Of a DNA stretch of 64,000 nucleotides, positions 10,490-19,903 are shown in pieces. The DNA lies in contig JAKTTT010000038.1 in the NCBI GenBank assembly GCA_030581615.1, positions 124,001-188,000 of the forward strand. Reading direction: 5' to 3'. The notes beneath the pieces were generated by a model, which saw nothing but the letters and a program-made list of their open reading frames with translations, ran no database searches and was not told the DNA's origin. This stretch comes from Alloascoidea africana. Taxonomy: Eukaryota; Ascomycota; Alloascoideomycetes; Alloascoideales; Alloascoideaceae. Position numbers and translations under genes: made by a program. How positions within the stretch are numbered: position 1 is the stretch's first letter; the number at the start of each line of letters is the position of its first letter.

Positions 10490-10795
10490 TATGATCTCAA
10501 TGTTGGAGTGTCACTGGTTGGACACAATGTATCACGTAAGGAAAAAAAGTGTCTACAATCTCACCCACACAACTGAGCAAGCCCGCCAGTGGACCAACCT
10601 TGCCTGGTTTGTAACAATTGGCAGAGCATTGTTATCGCGGGACACTAGGATAAAGTTTAATGACTAATAGAATTATGTTTATGTGAAGATTTGAAGATTT
10701 CATTAAAAACAAATGGCAATGCAACTACATAGTTCCTCTTATCAACTATCATTGGTAACTTGCATATTTGTAAAGACTTTGCTACATTTCGGTCA
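10490..10795. other. Short intergenic stretch between two minus-strand genes
   Basis: 306 bp containing the CAF16 promoter and the 3' end of the next minus-strand gene. No further feature was recognised. Confidence 0.5.
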
Positions 10796-12532
10796 TCAGT
10801 TGCACCTTTCAATCTCTCGCCCCATAAAGCCAGACCTTAGTTGCTCTGGCTCATCTAACAAATAGTTCTTCTTCTCCTCAGTCTTGTTCAACTGTCTGCT
10901 ATTAAATCGATCAATCACGATAGCAATTTTAATTTGAGTTGGTGAAAGAGCGGGAAACATTTCTGAATACCTTCTCAAAGGACTATCGAGTTCAAAAGCA
11001 GTTGTAATATCAGAAGTTTCCTGCTGTACAGAACTGAGGTCGTACTGTGGGGAGGGCCAAGTGCACCTTCTGGTAAAGCCATTTGCATCCATTAAATGGC
11101 CATCTGGTGATTGTATAGGTGACACTACCTCTAGCTTTTTCCCTTCTGAGATTTTGAACCCATCTGACACAATTGATAAACCTTTGGCAGACTCACTTTC
11201 TGGGTCAATGGTACTTTGCAATTTCTCCGCATCATCAGTTAAGGATCTAGCTTCGGTCCTAGGCGATGAAGAGCATTTTGATGTTGATTCTTCTTGTGAT
11301 GAGATCTGATCCGAGGATGAGTCGAGATCTGGATTGTTTGTAGAATCAATTAGAAAGCCATCCCAGTTTTGAAGTTTGGTTTTGCTTTCTATTACCTCTG
11401 AATCGGATTGATCAGCTCTGCAAGTATTAGATGGTTTATCTGACACATTGGAGAGCATTAGTGGGTCAAGCAATCTTTTGGGGTAGTCACTCTTCTTTCT
11501 TCTTGAATCTTCTATTCTGTCTTTTGATAAGGTTGAGTTTTCGGTATCAGGAGTGCTTGTTTTAAGACAATTAGCAGGCAGGTCATCTTTTTGGGACTTC
11601 CTGTGTTTGTCTCTACAATATTTTCCTGATATATTAGTAGTCTCTAGGGAAGAAGATAATATCTTTTCCTTTCTGCGTTGGTGAGAATGAAGACTCTGCT
11701 CCAGCTCTGCCTGAGCTCTTGCTTGTTCTGAAATGAACGGCGCTTTCGCCCTGTAACCTCTTCTTAAGTTATATTCTTTATTGTGGTCATCATGAAAAGG
11801 CTCAGAGGGTAGGTACACAGAATAAGACCTTCTCGATCTGATCTCTGATGGAGGACATGTACAAGGAGAAGTTGGCCTACTCAACAGAAAATGAGAGGGC
11901 TTTGGAGGAGGAGACGGAGAAGTAGAAACTCGAGCATCGTTTGAATTTTTGGGAGGCCTTCGCCGTGGTAATGGAGGTGGCCTTGATATCTCAGATTTGC
12001 CTCTAGCAGAAAAAGAAGGATTTTCTTCTGTCAATTGAAATGGTAAAGGAACAGGGGGAGCATTTTGAGAAGCCATATAAAGCGAGTGACATCTTCGTGA
12101 TTTTCTATAACTGCTGCTAGACGAATTTCGCTTTGATCTGGATGTTTCTGTATTTTGATTCTGACTGATATTTTGCTTTGGGCTTCTGCATGGAGAAGAT
12201 TTAGGTTGAATACCTTTATTCGTTTTTTTAAGAGCCAATCCTTCAGTAAGAATTTTTGCAATTGCTTGAATTTTGTTTGTCATTTCATCTAGCGTTTCAT
12301 ATTCACGTTCCTTGGTTTTAACATTTTCTTTACCATTCAAGCAGCCATTTTCCACTGTTGAAAATTCACGGAATTCATTTTGCCTACTCTTGGCTTCTTC
12401 ATTATACTTTTCTTTTTCTTGAGTTCTGGGAAGCGCTATTGGTACAGCTGGCACGGCTGAATTTGATGCGAGATGAAGACAATTGGATGTTAGACTTTTT
12501 GATCTAGAAATTGAACTGTTGGATCGAGACAT
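10796..12532 (-). CDS. Uncharacterised Ser/Pro-rich disordered protein
   Basis: A 578-residue single open frame starting MSRSNSSISRSKSL. Almost the whole protein is low-complexity and rich in Ser, Lys, Arg and Pro, with polyproline patches (RPPPLPRRRPPK, SPSPPPKPSHF) that resemble SH3-binding sites. Two similar RR(C/S)(H/Y)S(L/V)Y segments lie near residues 147 and 234. The most ordered part is near the C-terminus (LRRYSEMFPALSPTQIKIAIVIDRFNSRQ). I recognise no catalytic domain. A cytoskeletal or polarity adaptor would fit this composition but is only a guess. Confidence 0.75.
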   Translation of the reverse strand: MSRSNSSISRSKSLTSNCLHLASNSAVPAVPIALPRTQEKEKYNEEAKSRQNEFREFSTVENGCLNGKENVKTKEREYETLDEMTNKIQAIAKILTEGLALKKTNKGIQPKSSPCRSPKQNISQNQNTETSRSKRNSSSSSYRKSRRCHSLYMASQNAPPVPLPFQLTEENPSFSARGKSEISRPPPLPRRRPPKNSNDARVSTSPSPPPKPSHFLLSRPTSPCTCPPSEIRSRRSYSVYLPSEPFHDDHNKEYNLRRGYRAKAPFISEQARAQAELEQSLHSHQRRKEKILSSSLETTNISGKYCRDKHRKSQKDDLPANCLKTSTPDTENSTLSKDRIEDSRRKKSDYPKRLLDPLMLSNVSDKPSNTCRADQSDSEVIESKTKLQNWDGFLIDSTNNPDLDSSSDQISSQEESTSKCSSSPRTEARSLTDDAEKLQSTIDPESESAKGLSIVSDGFKISEGKKLEVVSPIQSPDGHLMDANGFTRRCTWPSPQYDLSSVQQETSDITTAFELDSPLRRYSEMFPALSPTQIKIAIVIDRFNSRQLNKTEEKKNYLLDEPEQLRSGFMGREIERCN

Positions 12533-12758
12533 TTAGAAAGTAATATGGAGTATTGCATTTAGCAAAGCCTTGGCTTAAATATGACTCTCTCATGAAAAGA
12601 AGTATGACCACAGATTTTAGGGAGAGGGACCAACAAGGCGTTAGACACCAATCAATTCTCTTCATGTTCTGTTTTATGTTCACTATTCTCTAAGAGACGA
12701 CTTTTTGTATGAAGATTTAAACCCGATGGCAACAAGCAATTCTCACGTGTATGAAATG

Positions 12759-13278
12759 TCAATATGATGTCTCAAAAGAATAGAAACAATTCGTCAATCT
12801 CGCTGGTGAATGCACCAGAATATTTTCTATAAGTTTCAATTTACATTTCTCTCTAGGGTGAGACTTTGCCACCATTCTTTTGAAAGATTCTGGCCTGTCA
12901 CTGATCGTTCTAAAATCCACGAGCTCAGTGGTGAGTTCTGCGAAAATATGATGATACCAGTTGCCTTGACACATAAAACAAAAATAGACTCTAAGGGGTG
13001 TCATTAAATGTCCGTGCCTCAAAAAAGAAACGGAAACTAACCGAAAGCAAGAATTGATGGCTTTTGCAGGTTGTGCTCCAGATCCTGTACATTGTAACGT
13101 GGCTCATTTCAATTAGATAAAGTAGCCCATTCTCTGAGACAGGCGCCACAGGAAGTTGAGTCCATCTGTCGGAAATTTTGACAGAAGAAAACTTCTGTGC
13201 TGGCATACTAAAAGAAATTCTCTCTACTTCTGCAATCTGCTCCTTAATATTAGGTCCAATTTTAGAGCCCCTGTTCAA
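12759..13278 (-). CDS. Possible small spliced gene, unrecognised
   Basis: Two minus-strand open stretches overlap in different frames. One begins near MPAQKFSSVKISDRWTQLPV and the other ends TNCFYSFETSY. Candidate donors (GTACAG, GTTAGT) and a TTAG acceptor lie between them at about 12996-13098. No combination could be fixed with certainty, and I do not recognise either part. The W-x-QLPV opening loosely recalls XLF/Nej1-type heads, but this is weak. It could also be fortuitous ORFs. Confidence 0.22.
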
Positions 13279-13495
13279 CTAAGCTTCAATTCCGTTCTTC
13301 CAGTACCTAGGCGATTCTATCCTATGTAAAGGCCAAGTTTTTTACTTTCTAAATGTTAGCACAGATTTCCCTGCCTCACAGCATCCCAGGCAAGACCTAC
13401 CTCCATGTAACTATATTTGTTTTAGCTTCCTTTATGTTAGTTCCAGCTTAGCTAGGCTTCTCCCAGTTCTTTTTCAAAGAAAGAGAGACGGGTTT

Positions 13496-13502
13496 AAAAA
13501 AA
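13496..13502 (-). terminator. RNA polymerase III terminator (T7 tract)
   Basis: Seven As on the plus strand give a run of seven Ts two bases beyond the 3' end of the tRNA gene on the minus strand. Confidence 0.8.
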
Positions 13503-13504
13503 TT

Positions 13505-13587
13505 TGACACCCCTGGGATTCGAACCCAGGCCTCCGAAGAGATCAGGACCTTAACCTGACGCCTTAGACCAACTCGGCCAGAGTGCC
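13505..13587 (-). tRNA. tRNA-Leu (anticodon AAG)
   Basis: An 83-nt intronless class II cloverleaf. The acceptor strands GGCACTC and GGGTGTC pair with two G-T wobbles and are followed by discriminator A. The anticodon stem is TCAGG/CCTGA, closing the loop TTAAGGT, so the anticodon is AAG (read as IAG; decodes CUU, CUC and CUA). A long variable arm (TCTCTTCGGAGG) is typical of Leu, and the T-arm is CTGGG-TTCGAAT-CCCAG. A-box and B-box motifs are present. A poly-T terminator follows directly. Confidence 0.97.
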
Positions 13588-14498
13588 AATCGACGAATCG
13601 AAGAACTTGTGATTTTTATTAACAAAAGGCTCAGTATATTGAAGAATGGTGCGTAATGAGACTGAAGCCAAAGATTATATATAGAAATTTGATTGTATTT
13701 TTAGTTTTATTCTTCTCAAGCTACTTAATGTTAATTCTCTGAGCCATAAACTTGAAAGAACAGCTACAGCGGTTCTGTCCTCTCACAAAGAGATCTGAAC
13801 CTCAGTTCTAAATTTTTAGGCGTGTGTTTGGACCATAAAATTTTCTTTAAGGTAACTTGTAGAAAAGAACGATGAGGCTAAATACTAATACACATAGTCG
13901 GTATCCTTTTACATAAGTGATCAAATGTTCTATCGGAGTAAGGAGTAAGAATTCTTACAAAGATTGTAACAAGCCAACCCGGAGAAGAGAGTTCTGGGCG
14001 CTTGTTAATTAAATTGAGAGAGAGAGAGGGATTGAGAAAAGATAGAAATAGAAAAAGAGATAAAAAAAGATATATTTCTTGTCTGATTTCCAAAGAAGAG
14101 AAAATCAGAGTCTTTATATAGTTTTCTAAATCTATGTGAATCATTTAAACGAAAATCGACTACTAGTATATCGGAGACACCCCATTTACAAGGATCTAGA
14201 ATCAAAAGAAAGTATAATAATTAATAAGATCTTAAAGATGTTTGTGGTTGTATAACGTATATGCAGAAACAAAAATAAAGAAACCCAAAGAAAATGAATT
14301 TTCAGAATTGAGGAGGTCGTAATTGTCACATTTTCTCCCCTTTACTTTCCAAGTTGTCCTCGATTTGGTTCTCCACCTAAGAAGCTTTTACCCACGAGTT
14401 CCATTGTTCTGATAAGCTGTTCAAGAGTTTTGGATCAGCTTGCGAAAATATCCAAAGGGGTAATTTTGTGACACAAGTTGGATCACAATCCGACCATG
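13588..14498. other. Intergenic with a short GA repeat
   Basis: Upstream flank of the tRNA gene. It holds a purine-rich tract with a (GA)n run at 14026-14039 and no recognisable gene. ORFs over the GA tract are compositional artefacts. Confidence 0.5.
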
Positions 14499-15040
14499 TC
14501 AAATATGCAAAACCTTCTTCCCCAACATCAAATGCATCTCATTTACTCTATGCAGTTGCTCTTGTTCATTGACGGGAGGTTCTTTCAAATAAGCGACATA
14601 TTTGATAAAGGGCTTGAACCATTTTTTATTGATGACCATGCTTTTTGACATAAAAGGTAAGTCCAGTTCAAAAACATCATTTCCACATTCTTTCACAGTT
14701 TTGAAGACCCAAAGTAAATAGGTTTCAACTTGTTAAAACGCCCGCACGTAATATAAGCAATTTTATGCAGCAGGACGAATTCACCAACCTTGTGATTTAC
14801 TTCTTTTCGGTTCCTGTTGTGATACTTTTCCTGTCTTCGTTGCGCCTCTGCCATGTTATCCTGTACCAGTTTCATGATTGAGTTCATCCGTGCAACAAAT
14901 TCATTGCCTTTGTCTGAATAATTTGGCAGGTTCATACAGGGAAACGAGCTTGTTGCACGAATGAACTCATGAAATTGGTCCAGAACCACATGGTGGAGGA
15001 GCAACGAAGGCAGGAAGAGTACTATAATCAGAACAAAAAA
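14499..15040 (-). mobile_element. Ty3/Gypsy integrase C-terminal fossils
   Basis: Minus-strand segments resemble the end of a Ty3/Gypsy integrase: EAQRRQEKYHNRNRKEVNHK, then KVGEFVLLHKI, then a FELDLP segment. A second homologous fragment lies in the opposite orientation from about 14950 (plus strand; EEQRRQEEYYNQNK). Only this tail of pol is visible, with no LTRs and no catalytic domain. Both pieces are broken, with several breaks. They lie about 1-1.5 kb from the tRNA-Leu gene, a neighbourhood often used by this superfamily. Confidence 0.7.
14811..15034. repeat. Imperfect inverted repeat made by two pol fragments
   Basis: Arms at about 14811-14898 and 14950-15034 are inverted copies with many substitutions and small gaps. 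They match best at the inner ends (CGTGCAACAA opposed to TTGTTGCACG) and are separated by about 51 bp. The homology is that of the integrase tail described separately. Confidence 0.75.
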
Positions 15041-15293
15041 TTATACAAATTGTATTCTTCTTATCTATCATGATGTCGTGACTTTATTCAAGGCTTTACC
15101 TTTCCACTGGTTCAAGTACCTTTTTATAGTCTTGTATACTTCCTTATTTAGAATACAAAGGTCTAAACCCCTACTTTTGAGTTGAAAACTTAAGTGCTTA
15201 AAACTTACAATACAATATTATTGTGTTCTCACTTGACAGATTTCAAGTCAATCTCTTATCGGCATAAACTTTTAACCAGTCTTTGGATCGGAA

Positions 15294-15900
15294 ATGGAAG
15301 ACGAAAACATTTATACTACAACTATTCCTTCCCCTGCTGCTCCAACTACTGCTGACTTTCAAAACCATCACTGAACAAGTGGCAAAATCTACTAAAATTA
15401 CTATTGAGGCTACTAAGCCTAGAAAACTATCTAGTGGATCCCTTTCCGGTATTCCTTTTTTGGATTCTTAAAATCTTGAAAAATTTGATTTCATCAAGCG
15501 ATTTTGAGATTCTTCTCTTTATCAAGGACTGTTCATACGTTGATATTTCTCAATTCCTACCAAATCTCAACCACCTCATCAATTACTTGATCAAATTGAG
15601 ATTTACCAGAAAACTTCTAGAAAACTTCTCCACACTGTAGAACTACTTCCAAGCGAAAAGAATAGTTCTTTTTAATCGACATTGCTAGAGTGAACCTTTT
15701 ACAAACCTTTTGGTTGGCTACAGCAGCGGAGTGGGACCAATATCGAAAACTTTCAAGAACACATGTTGGTGATGGAGTTTCGTTTTGCTGGAGCCATACA
15801 CTCCTCAGACAAACAACAAATTCTTTGCGGCCAAGGTAATCAAACATAAATAGGAGGTGCCTGTTGCCACTGTTCGAACTATTAAAGACAATTGAGAGCC
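15294..15900 (+). mobile_element. Possible retroelement Gag relic (family uncertain)
   Basis: Short plus-strand pieces look like the start and core of a retroelement Gag: MEDENIYTTTIPSPAAPTT, and later ENFQEHMLVMEFRFAGA followed by SSDKQQILCGQ, which loosely recalls Ty1/Copia Gag. The region is badly broken, with many breaks. No LTRs or pol were recognised. The assignment rests on composition and faint resemblance only. Confidence 0.3.
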
Positions 15901-16437
15901 TTCTAAAACTTCACAACCAGTGTATGCTCCTGAAAGTTTTCGATTTGTATCCTGCTCTTAGCTGTAGTCAATCAAATTTAAGAAATTCACTCTAGCACTA
16001 ATGTCGACCAAAAAACAAATACTGGACTATAGTAACTTTCGGATAGTTCTCTAGGGTTAGTACCCTACAGTCTTAGTAAAAAGCTATCTAAGACTGTTAA
16101 AATCAGTTTGAGCCAATTTGTAAAGCATACTGTAATAGCATGGCCATGGATGTCCAAAATGCCTGAGCAAACATGTTTTTTTTTGATGATTGCTCGTTCA
16201 AAATGGACAAAAGTTACTTGTTGATGGAACTAAAACAATCTAATGGCGTGGCAAAGTGCCATGACTTGAGAAGGAGAACGATGATGGATTAGGAAATTTC
16301 AGAAATCCGATATGGAAAAGATAGCCTTCAATCCGCCGCGCATTAAACATCCGTACACCTACGACCAAGCACCCTATCCAATAGTCTTCCATCAATGTTG
16401 AGACAGTAGATCACGACCAAAGTGGGTTTATGTCAAG
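15901..16437. other. Intergenic, upstream of the MIC27-like gene
   Basis: 537 bp. It may contain the tail of the preceding relic and the promoter of the next gene. Nothing specific was recognised. Confidence 0.4.
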
Positions 16438-17103
16438 ATGGTAGAGAAGCGGAGTTTTTATGACGACGAAGAAACGGAGATCATCAGAGTCCCGGCAGAA
16501 AAGCTAGATGCAACATCGCCACTGACGAAGGCCCCAGAAAAAGACGTTCCTCTACCAGGAGCAGACTCATTTAAGATCCAGTCGCCAAAGTTCTTGCAAG
16601 ACACTATGACGGAGATCAGACAATGGATAAACAAAGAAGCGGGCCAAGCCCAGGATCAGGTTGGTGCCGTGTATTCACACTATTCGAAAGTAGGCTCTAG
16701 CGCAGTCAACAGAGTTTCCGGTCTGAAAGGCGCCAACGAAGATTCCACACTCGGAGCAATCTATATCTTAACATCAGCTCTTACAGGATCCATTGTTGCA
16801 AGGAACAGAGGGATTGCGCTTCGATTTGCCACGCCTCTACTGTTTGGATTGGTATCTTTCAAGTACTTTTTACCTCGAACGAGCGAGAATGTCGAGAAGT
16901 TTGCATGGGAATCAGAAGAGAAGTATCTACCCATGGAGGTTACCGAAACTCAAAAGCTAGTGAAAAGTGGATTCAACGATTTGCAGCAGTCCTCAGTTCA
17001 ATATTGGAATGGCTTTAATAACAGCCTTACAGAGTCTGTGAAAAGCGCAAGATTGGGTATCGCAGAGTTTACTGAAGGATTGGGAAAAGATTCAAAAAAA
17101 TAA
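16438..17103 (+). CDS. MIC27: MICOS subunit of the apolipoprotein O family (Mic26/Mic27-like)
   Basis: A 221-residue protein beginning MVEKRSFYDDEE; the FYDD element is typical of fungal Mic27. Two hydrophobic segments at about residues 104-121 (LGAIYILTSALTGSIVA, glycine-containing) and 130-146 (FATPLLFGLVSFKYFLP) fit the two inner-membrane spans. FKYFLPRTSENV matches the family's F-K-Y-x-x-P-x-T-S-x-N element, and a helical, soluble C-terminus follows. In the family it modulates crista-junction complexes with Mic10. S. cerevisiae Mic27 has 234 residues. The assignment is by pattern, and Mic26 versus Mic27 cannot be separated by eye. Confidence 0.85.
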   Translation: MVEKRSFYDDEETEIIRVPAEKLDATSPLTKAPEKDVPLPGADSFKIQSPKFLQDTMTEIRQWINKEAGQAQDQVGAVYSHYSKVGSSAVNRVSGLKGANEDSTLGAIYILTSALTGSIVARNRGIALRFATPLLFGLVSFKYFLPRTSENVEKFAWESEEKYLPMEVTETQKLVKSGFNDLQQSSVQYWNGFNNSLTESVKSARLGIAEFTEGLGKDSKK

Positions 17104-18066
17104 ACTGTGCTTTCAGATCTAGTTGATTAAAAATTGTCTTATACTATCATTGGATATCCTCCCCTGACTGATCTTACTTTGATAAAGCATAAATACTTAG
17201 GAGAATACAGAGTCATGTTTCTTGTAGTATGAGTTTCCTAGTTAAGCTCTACCAATGCTGATGCTACATGCTAAGATCATTAGAACCTATCCTCCAAAGC
17301 TGTAAGATTGTCATTAAGCTTAGTGCACTGGCAAAACATTTCTATTAACATTGTAATTTATTCAGTTTATAATGGTGGTGAAATTGCAAGCAAATGGGCG
17401 TATGGGTGTAGTCTTCTATTTGCGTTGTGATGCATTGTGACGGATTGCGCCCAATTCCTGGGGATCTTTAGAGGCGTGTCCCTGGGGCTTACTATCGATG
17501 GTACACCGGTATAAGTTACATGGCTTTTCACTCGTCTGTGATTTATCAAACATTGTATGTCTGGATGGTAGGCCAGAGCAGCTTTCAGTGGTTGACCGCA
17601 AGGTAGCACGGAAAAAATATCTCATAGCTTGACTGACTGGATACTGCACAGAAGCCCATAACACACCATCGGATCTGACCAGGACAGCACACATACATTA
17701 TTTGACCATTCCTGTTGATGACCTTTAGAGCTGTGCCATCTGTCGGGCGTTCCAAAACCATGGACTAGAGTTATGAGTCAGAATTCTTTTAAAAACTGTG
17801 GAGGTAGACATCTAGCCCTGTGCTAACCGTTGAGCCAGCATAATGTGAGCTCAACATCTGGACATTTTGAAAGCAGCGTCCTTTTTTCTGATTAAATTAA
17901 ATAATATGGCGAGCGTTTACAGCACGAGAAGGATATAAATTTAAAACTATTTCGCCTGGACCTTTCTTTCTCTTATCATTTGATTCCATACATATTTTGC
18001 GTACTCTATACGCCCTGAGGCTCTTCTCACGACTTAAACCCCAATAGTACCACATACCCTTTTGCG
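17104..18066. other. Intergenic stretch, nothing recognised
   Basis: About 960 bp. Overlapping minus-strand ORFs at 17367-17694 have no recognisable content. A site resembling the Rap1 consensus with one mismatch (ACACCCATACGCC on the minus strand, 17397-17409) is present, of unknown use. Confidence 0.4.
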
Positions 18067-19710
18067 ATGCTATCGCTGCTAGAGCAAGAACCAAACCTGT
18101 TAGATATGGCCGTTATGAAACAGCAAAAAGCCGAATCAACTGGAGACGCCACTTCTTCTGTCATCAGGAGTACACTTGACCATGACAGCTCTTATCAGGA
18201 GTTACCACCCAGCGCTTCAAGTACGCCGACCTTATTAGCATTGCCCAATGAGTTACTACTCCAAATAGCTGGATACTTACCTCTCCAAGACATTTTACCG
18301 CTGTCGATGACTTGTTGGAATTTATACTCACGGCTTGATGATGATTTTTACCATCACGTTCTTAATATGCACATAAAATGCATTTCAAAACAGCATGACG
18401 AATCATGGCGGGACATTTACAAATTCCTTCTAAACCAATATCCAAGGAGAAGGATAAAGGCCAAAAGTCGTGCTACTGGTAACTTTGGAAAGCAACTGGA
18501 AAGTCATGAGAGCTTTTCCTGGAAGCAGAACATCTTGCCCCGAGGTCCAACAGATCCCATGATAATAATAAATTATTCCAATGTTGTTTGCTCGAAAGTG
18601 CAGTTTTTAAATTCAGACTCAGAAGCTCGAGAAAAAGTAATGGCGATTAAGAGTAAGCGAAAAACCAGTGGCGACAATTCCTCATCTGCTCATTGGGCTC
18701 TGGTCAACTTTAACTCAGGAACTGTCAAGTTGACAGAAAATCAACAGAACTTTGAGCATTACCCAAATAGGTGTGAAACCATATTCAAGCACACACAGAT
18801 ACGCTTCACAGACGCTTTTCCTGCCTCTTCTCTAGAAAATCCAAGTCTGGACAAATTTGTGTCAGCGGATGAGACTACAGAGTGGATAATTGAAAAAGAT
18901 GCAAGGTACTACAGCGGAGTTCCCCTTTGCTGTTCATTTCGAGATAACTTTTACTGCATTTTCAAAAAAGACTTTGACAAGTTCGAAGCTGTTTCCGTTA
19001 TCTGCTACAAACGCAAAAACAACGAAGAGGCTTGCACAAAAGTTTGGGAGAAGCCATTTTTAGAGGAGTTTAAGAATTTGAGAAATGTTTCAAATTTTGG
19101 TTGCATATCCAGGATGGTTGCAAATGAGGACTATCTTTTTATTCTGCTGAGAAATAATGCCCACAATTACAACCATTTGGTAGTACTGAATAGGCTCACT
19201 GGAGAGGTTCTTTGCCTCAACCAGGACGCTTTTATTGGTAATTGTGGTCAGCTTCACGCGACAAGAAATCAACTAATGATTGCGAACAACGGCACCTCCC
19301 GACAGAAAATTAACAGGATGAAAAAAATCCACGAGTTAAGCATTTGGTCCATCTCGATTCCCTTTATTCTTGAGTCTGCAAAGTCCACTCCAGATAAAAT
19401 TTTGATTGCGTCATCTCTTGATTACACAATCTTTGTTTTTAACGATTTGCCAGTCTATTTTGCAAGCATTGACCATTCTGCCGATGAGAGGTATCTCGCA
19501 TTGAAGTTGCAAATAGGAGAGGGCATGCTAATATTGGATACCTACACGAATACATATACAACCTTCCTGAGTAATCCGTTCAACCGTGGAAACTGGATTG
19601 TTGACAAGAATTTGATAGTGTATACTTTAGATGAGGATTATCTTCACAAGTTCATTGAAAGGGCTCTCAAGACAGGAGAGTTTAACATATTTCATGAAGC
19701 TTGTTCTTGA
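18067..19710 (+). CDS. F-box protein
   Basis: A 547-residue protein with an F-box at about residues 57-92 (LLALPNELLLQIAGYLPLQD followed by ILPLSMTCWNLYSRLDDD). In this family the F-box binds Skp1 and the remainder selects targets for SCF ubiquitin ligase. The rest shows no canonical WD40 or leucine-rich repeats. It contains recurring beta-like strands (DYLFILLRNNAHNYNHLVVL, LIASSLDYTIFVFNDL, RYLALKLQIGEGMLILDTYT) that could form an irregular propeller. In-frame Mets at residues 1, 14 and 17 make the start uncertain. I cannot name an orthologue. Confidence 0.85.
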   Translation: MLSLLEQEPNLLDMAVMKQQKAESTGDATSSVIRSTLDHDSSYQELPPSASSTPTLLALPNELLLQIAGYLPLQDILPLSMTCWNLYSRLDDDFYHHVLNMHIKCISKQHDESWRDIYKFLLNQYPRRRIKAKSRATGNFGKQLESHESFSWKQNILPRGPTDPMIIINYSNVVCSKVQFLNSDSEAREKVMAIKSKRKTSGDNSSSAHWALVNFNSGTVKLTENQQNFEHYPNRCETIFKHTQIRFTDAFPASSLENPSLDKFVSADETTEWIIEKDARYYSGVPLCCSFRDNFYCIFKKDFDKFEAVSVICYKRKNNEEACTKVWEKPFLEEFKNLRNVSNFGCISRMVANEDYLFILLRNNAHNYNHLVVLNRLTGEVLCLNQDAFIGNCGQLHATRNQLMIANNGTSRQKINRMKKIHELSIWSISIPFILESAKSTPDKILIASSLDYTIFVFNDLPVYFASIDHSADERYLALKLQIGEGMLILDTYTNTYTTFLSNPFNRGNWIVDKNLIVYTLDEDYLHKFIERALKTGEFNIFHEACS

Positions 19711-19903
19711 TCATTAGCAGATTTGGAACCAGGGTTTCGGTTATTCCTCTGTATTAGCATACCGTGTTGTGTACGTATCTGAAAAATAGTTTCGTTCTCA
19801 GTGAACAGAGATGAACACGGTAAAAACTATTGATACAATTAGACCAGACTTCAAGTCTTCAACATGCTATTCTAGTAAATTCATTAACAGGGTATCCGCT
19901 TAA

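Noticed and set aside
13878-14205. Minus-strand ORFs over the GA-rich tract
   Set aside because: Low-complexity artefacts of the purine repeat.
17367-17694. Overlapping minus-strand ORFs of 80-92 codons
   Set aside because: Neither frame has a recognisable motif and they compete with each other. Most likely chance.
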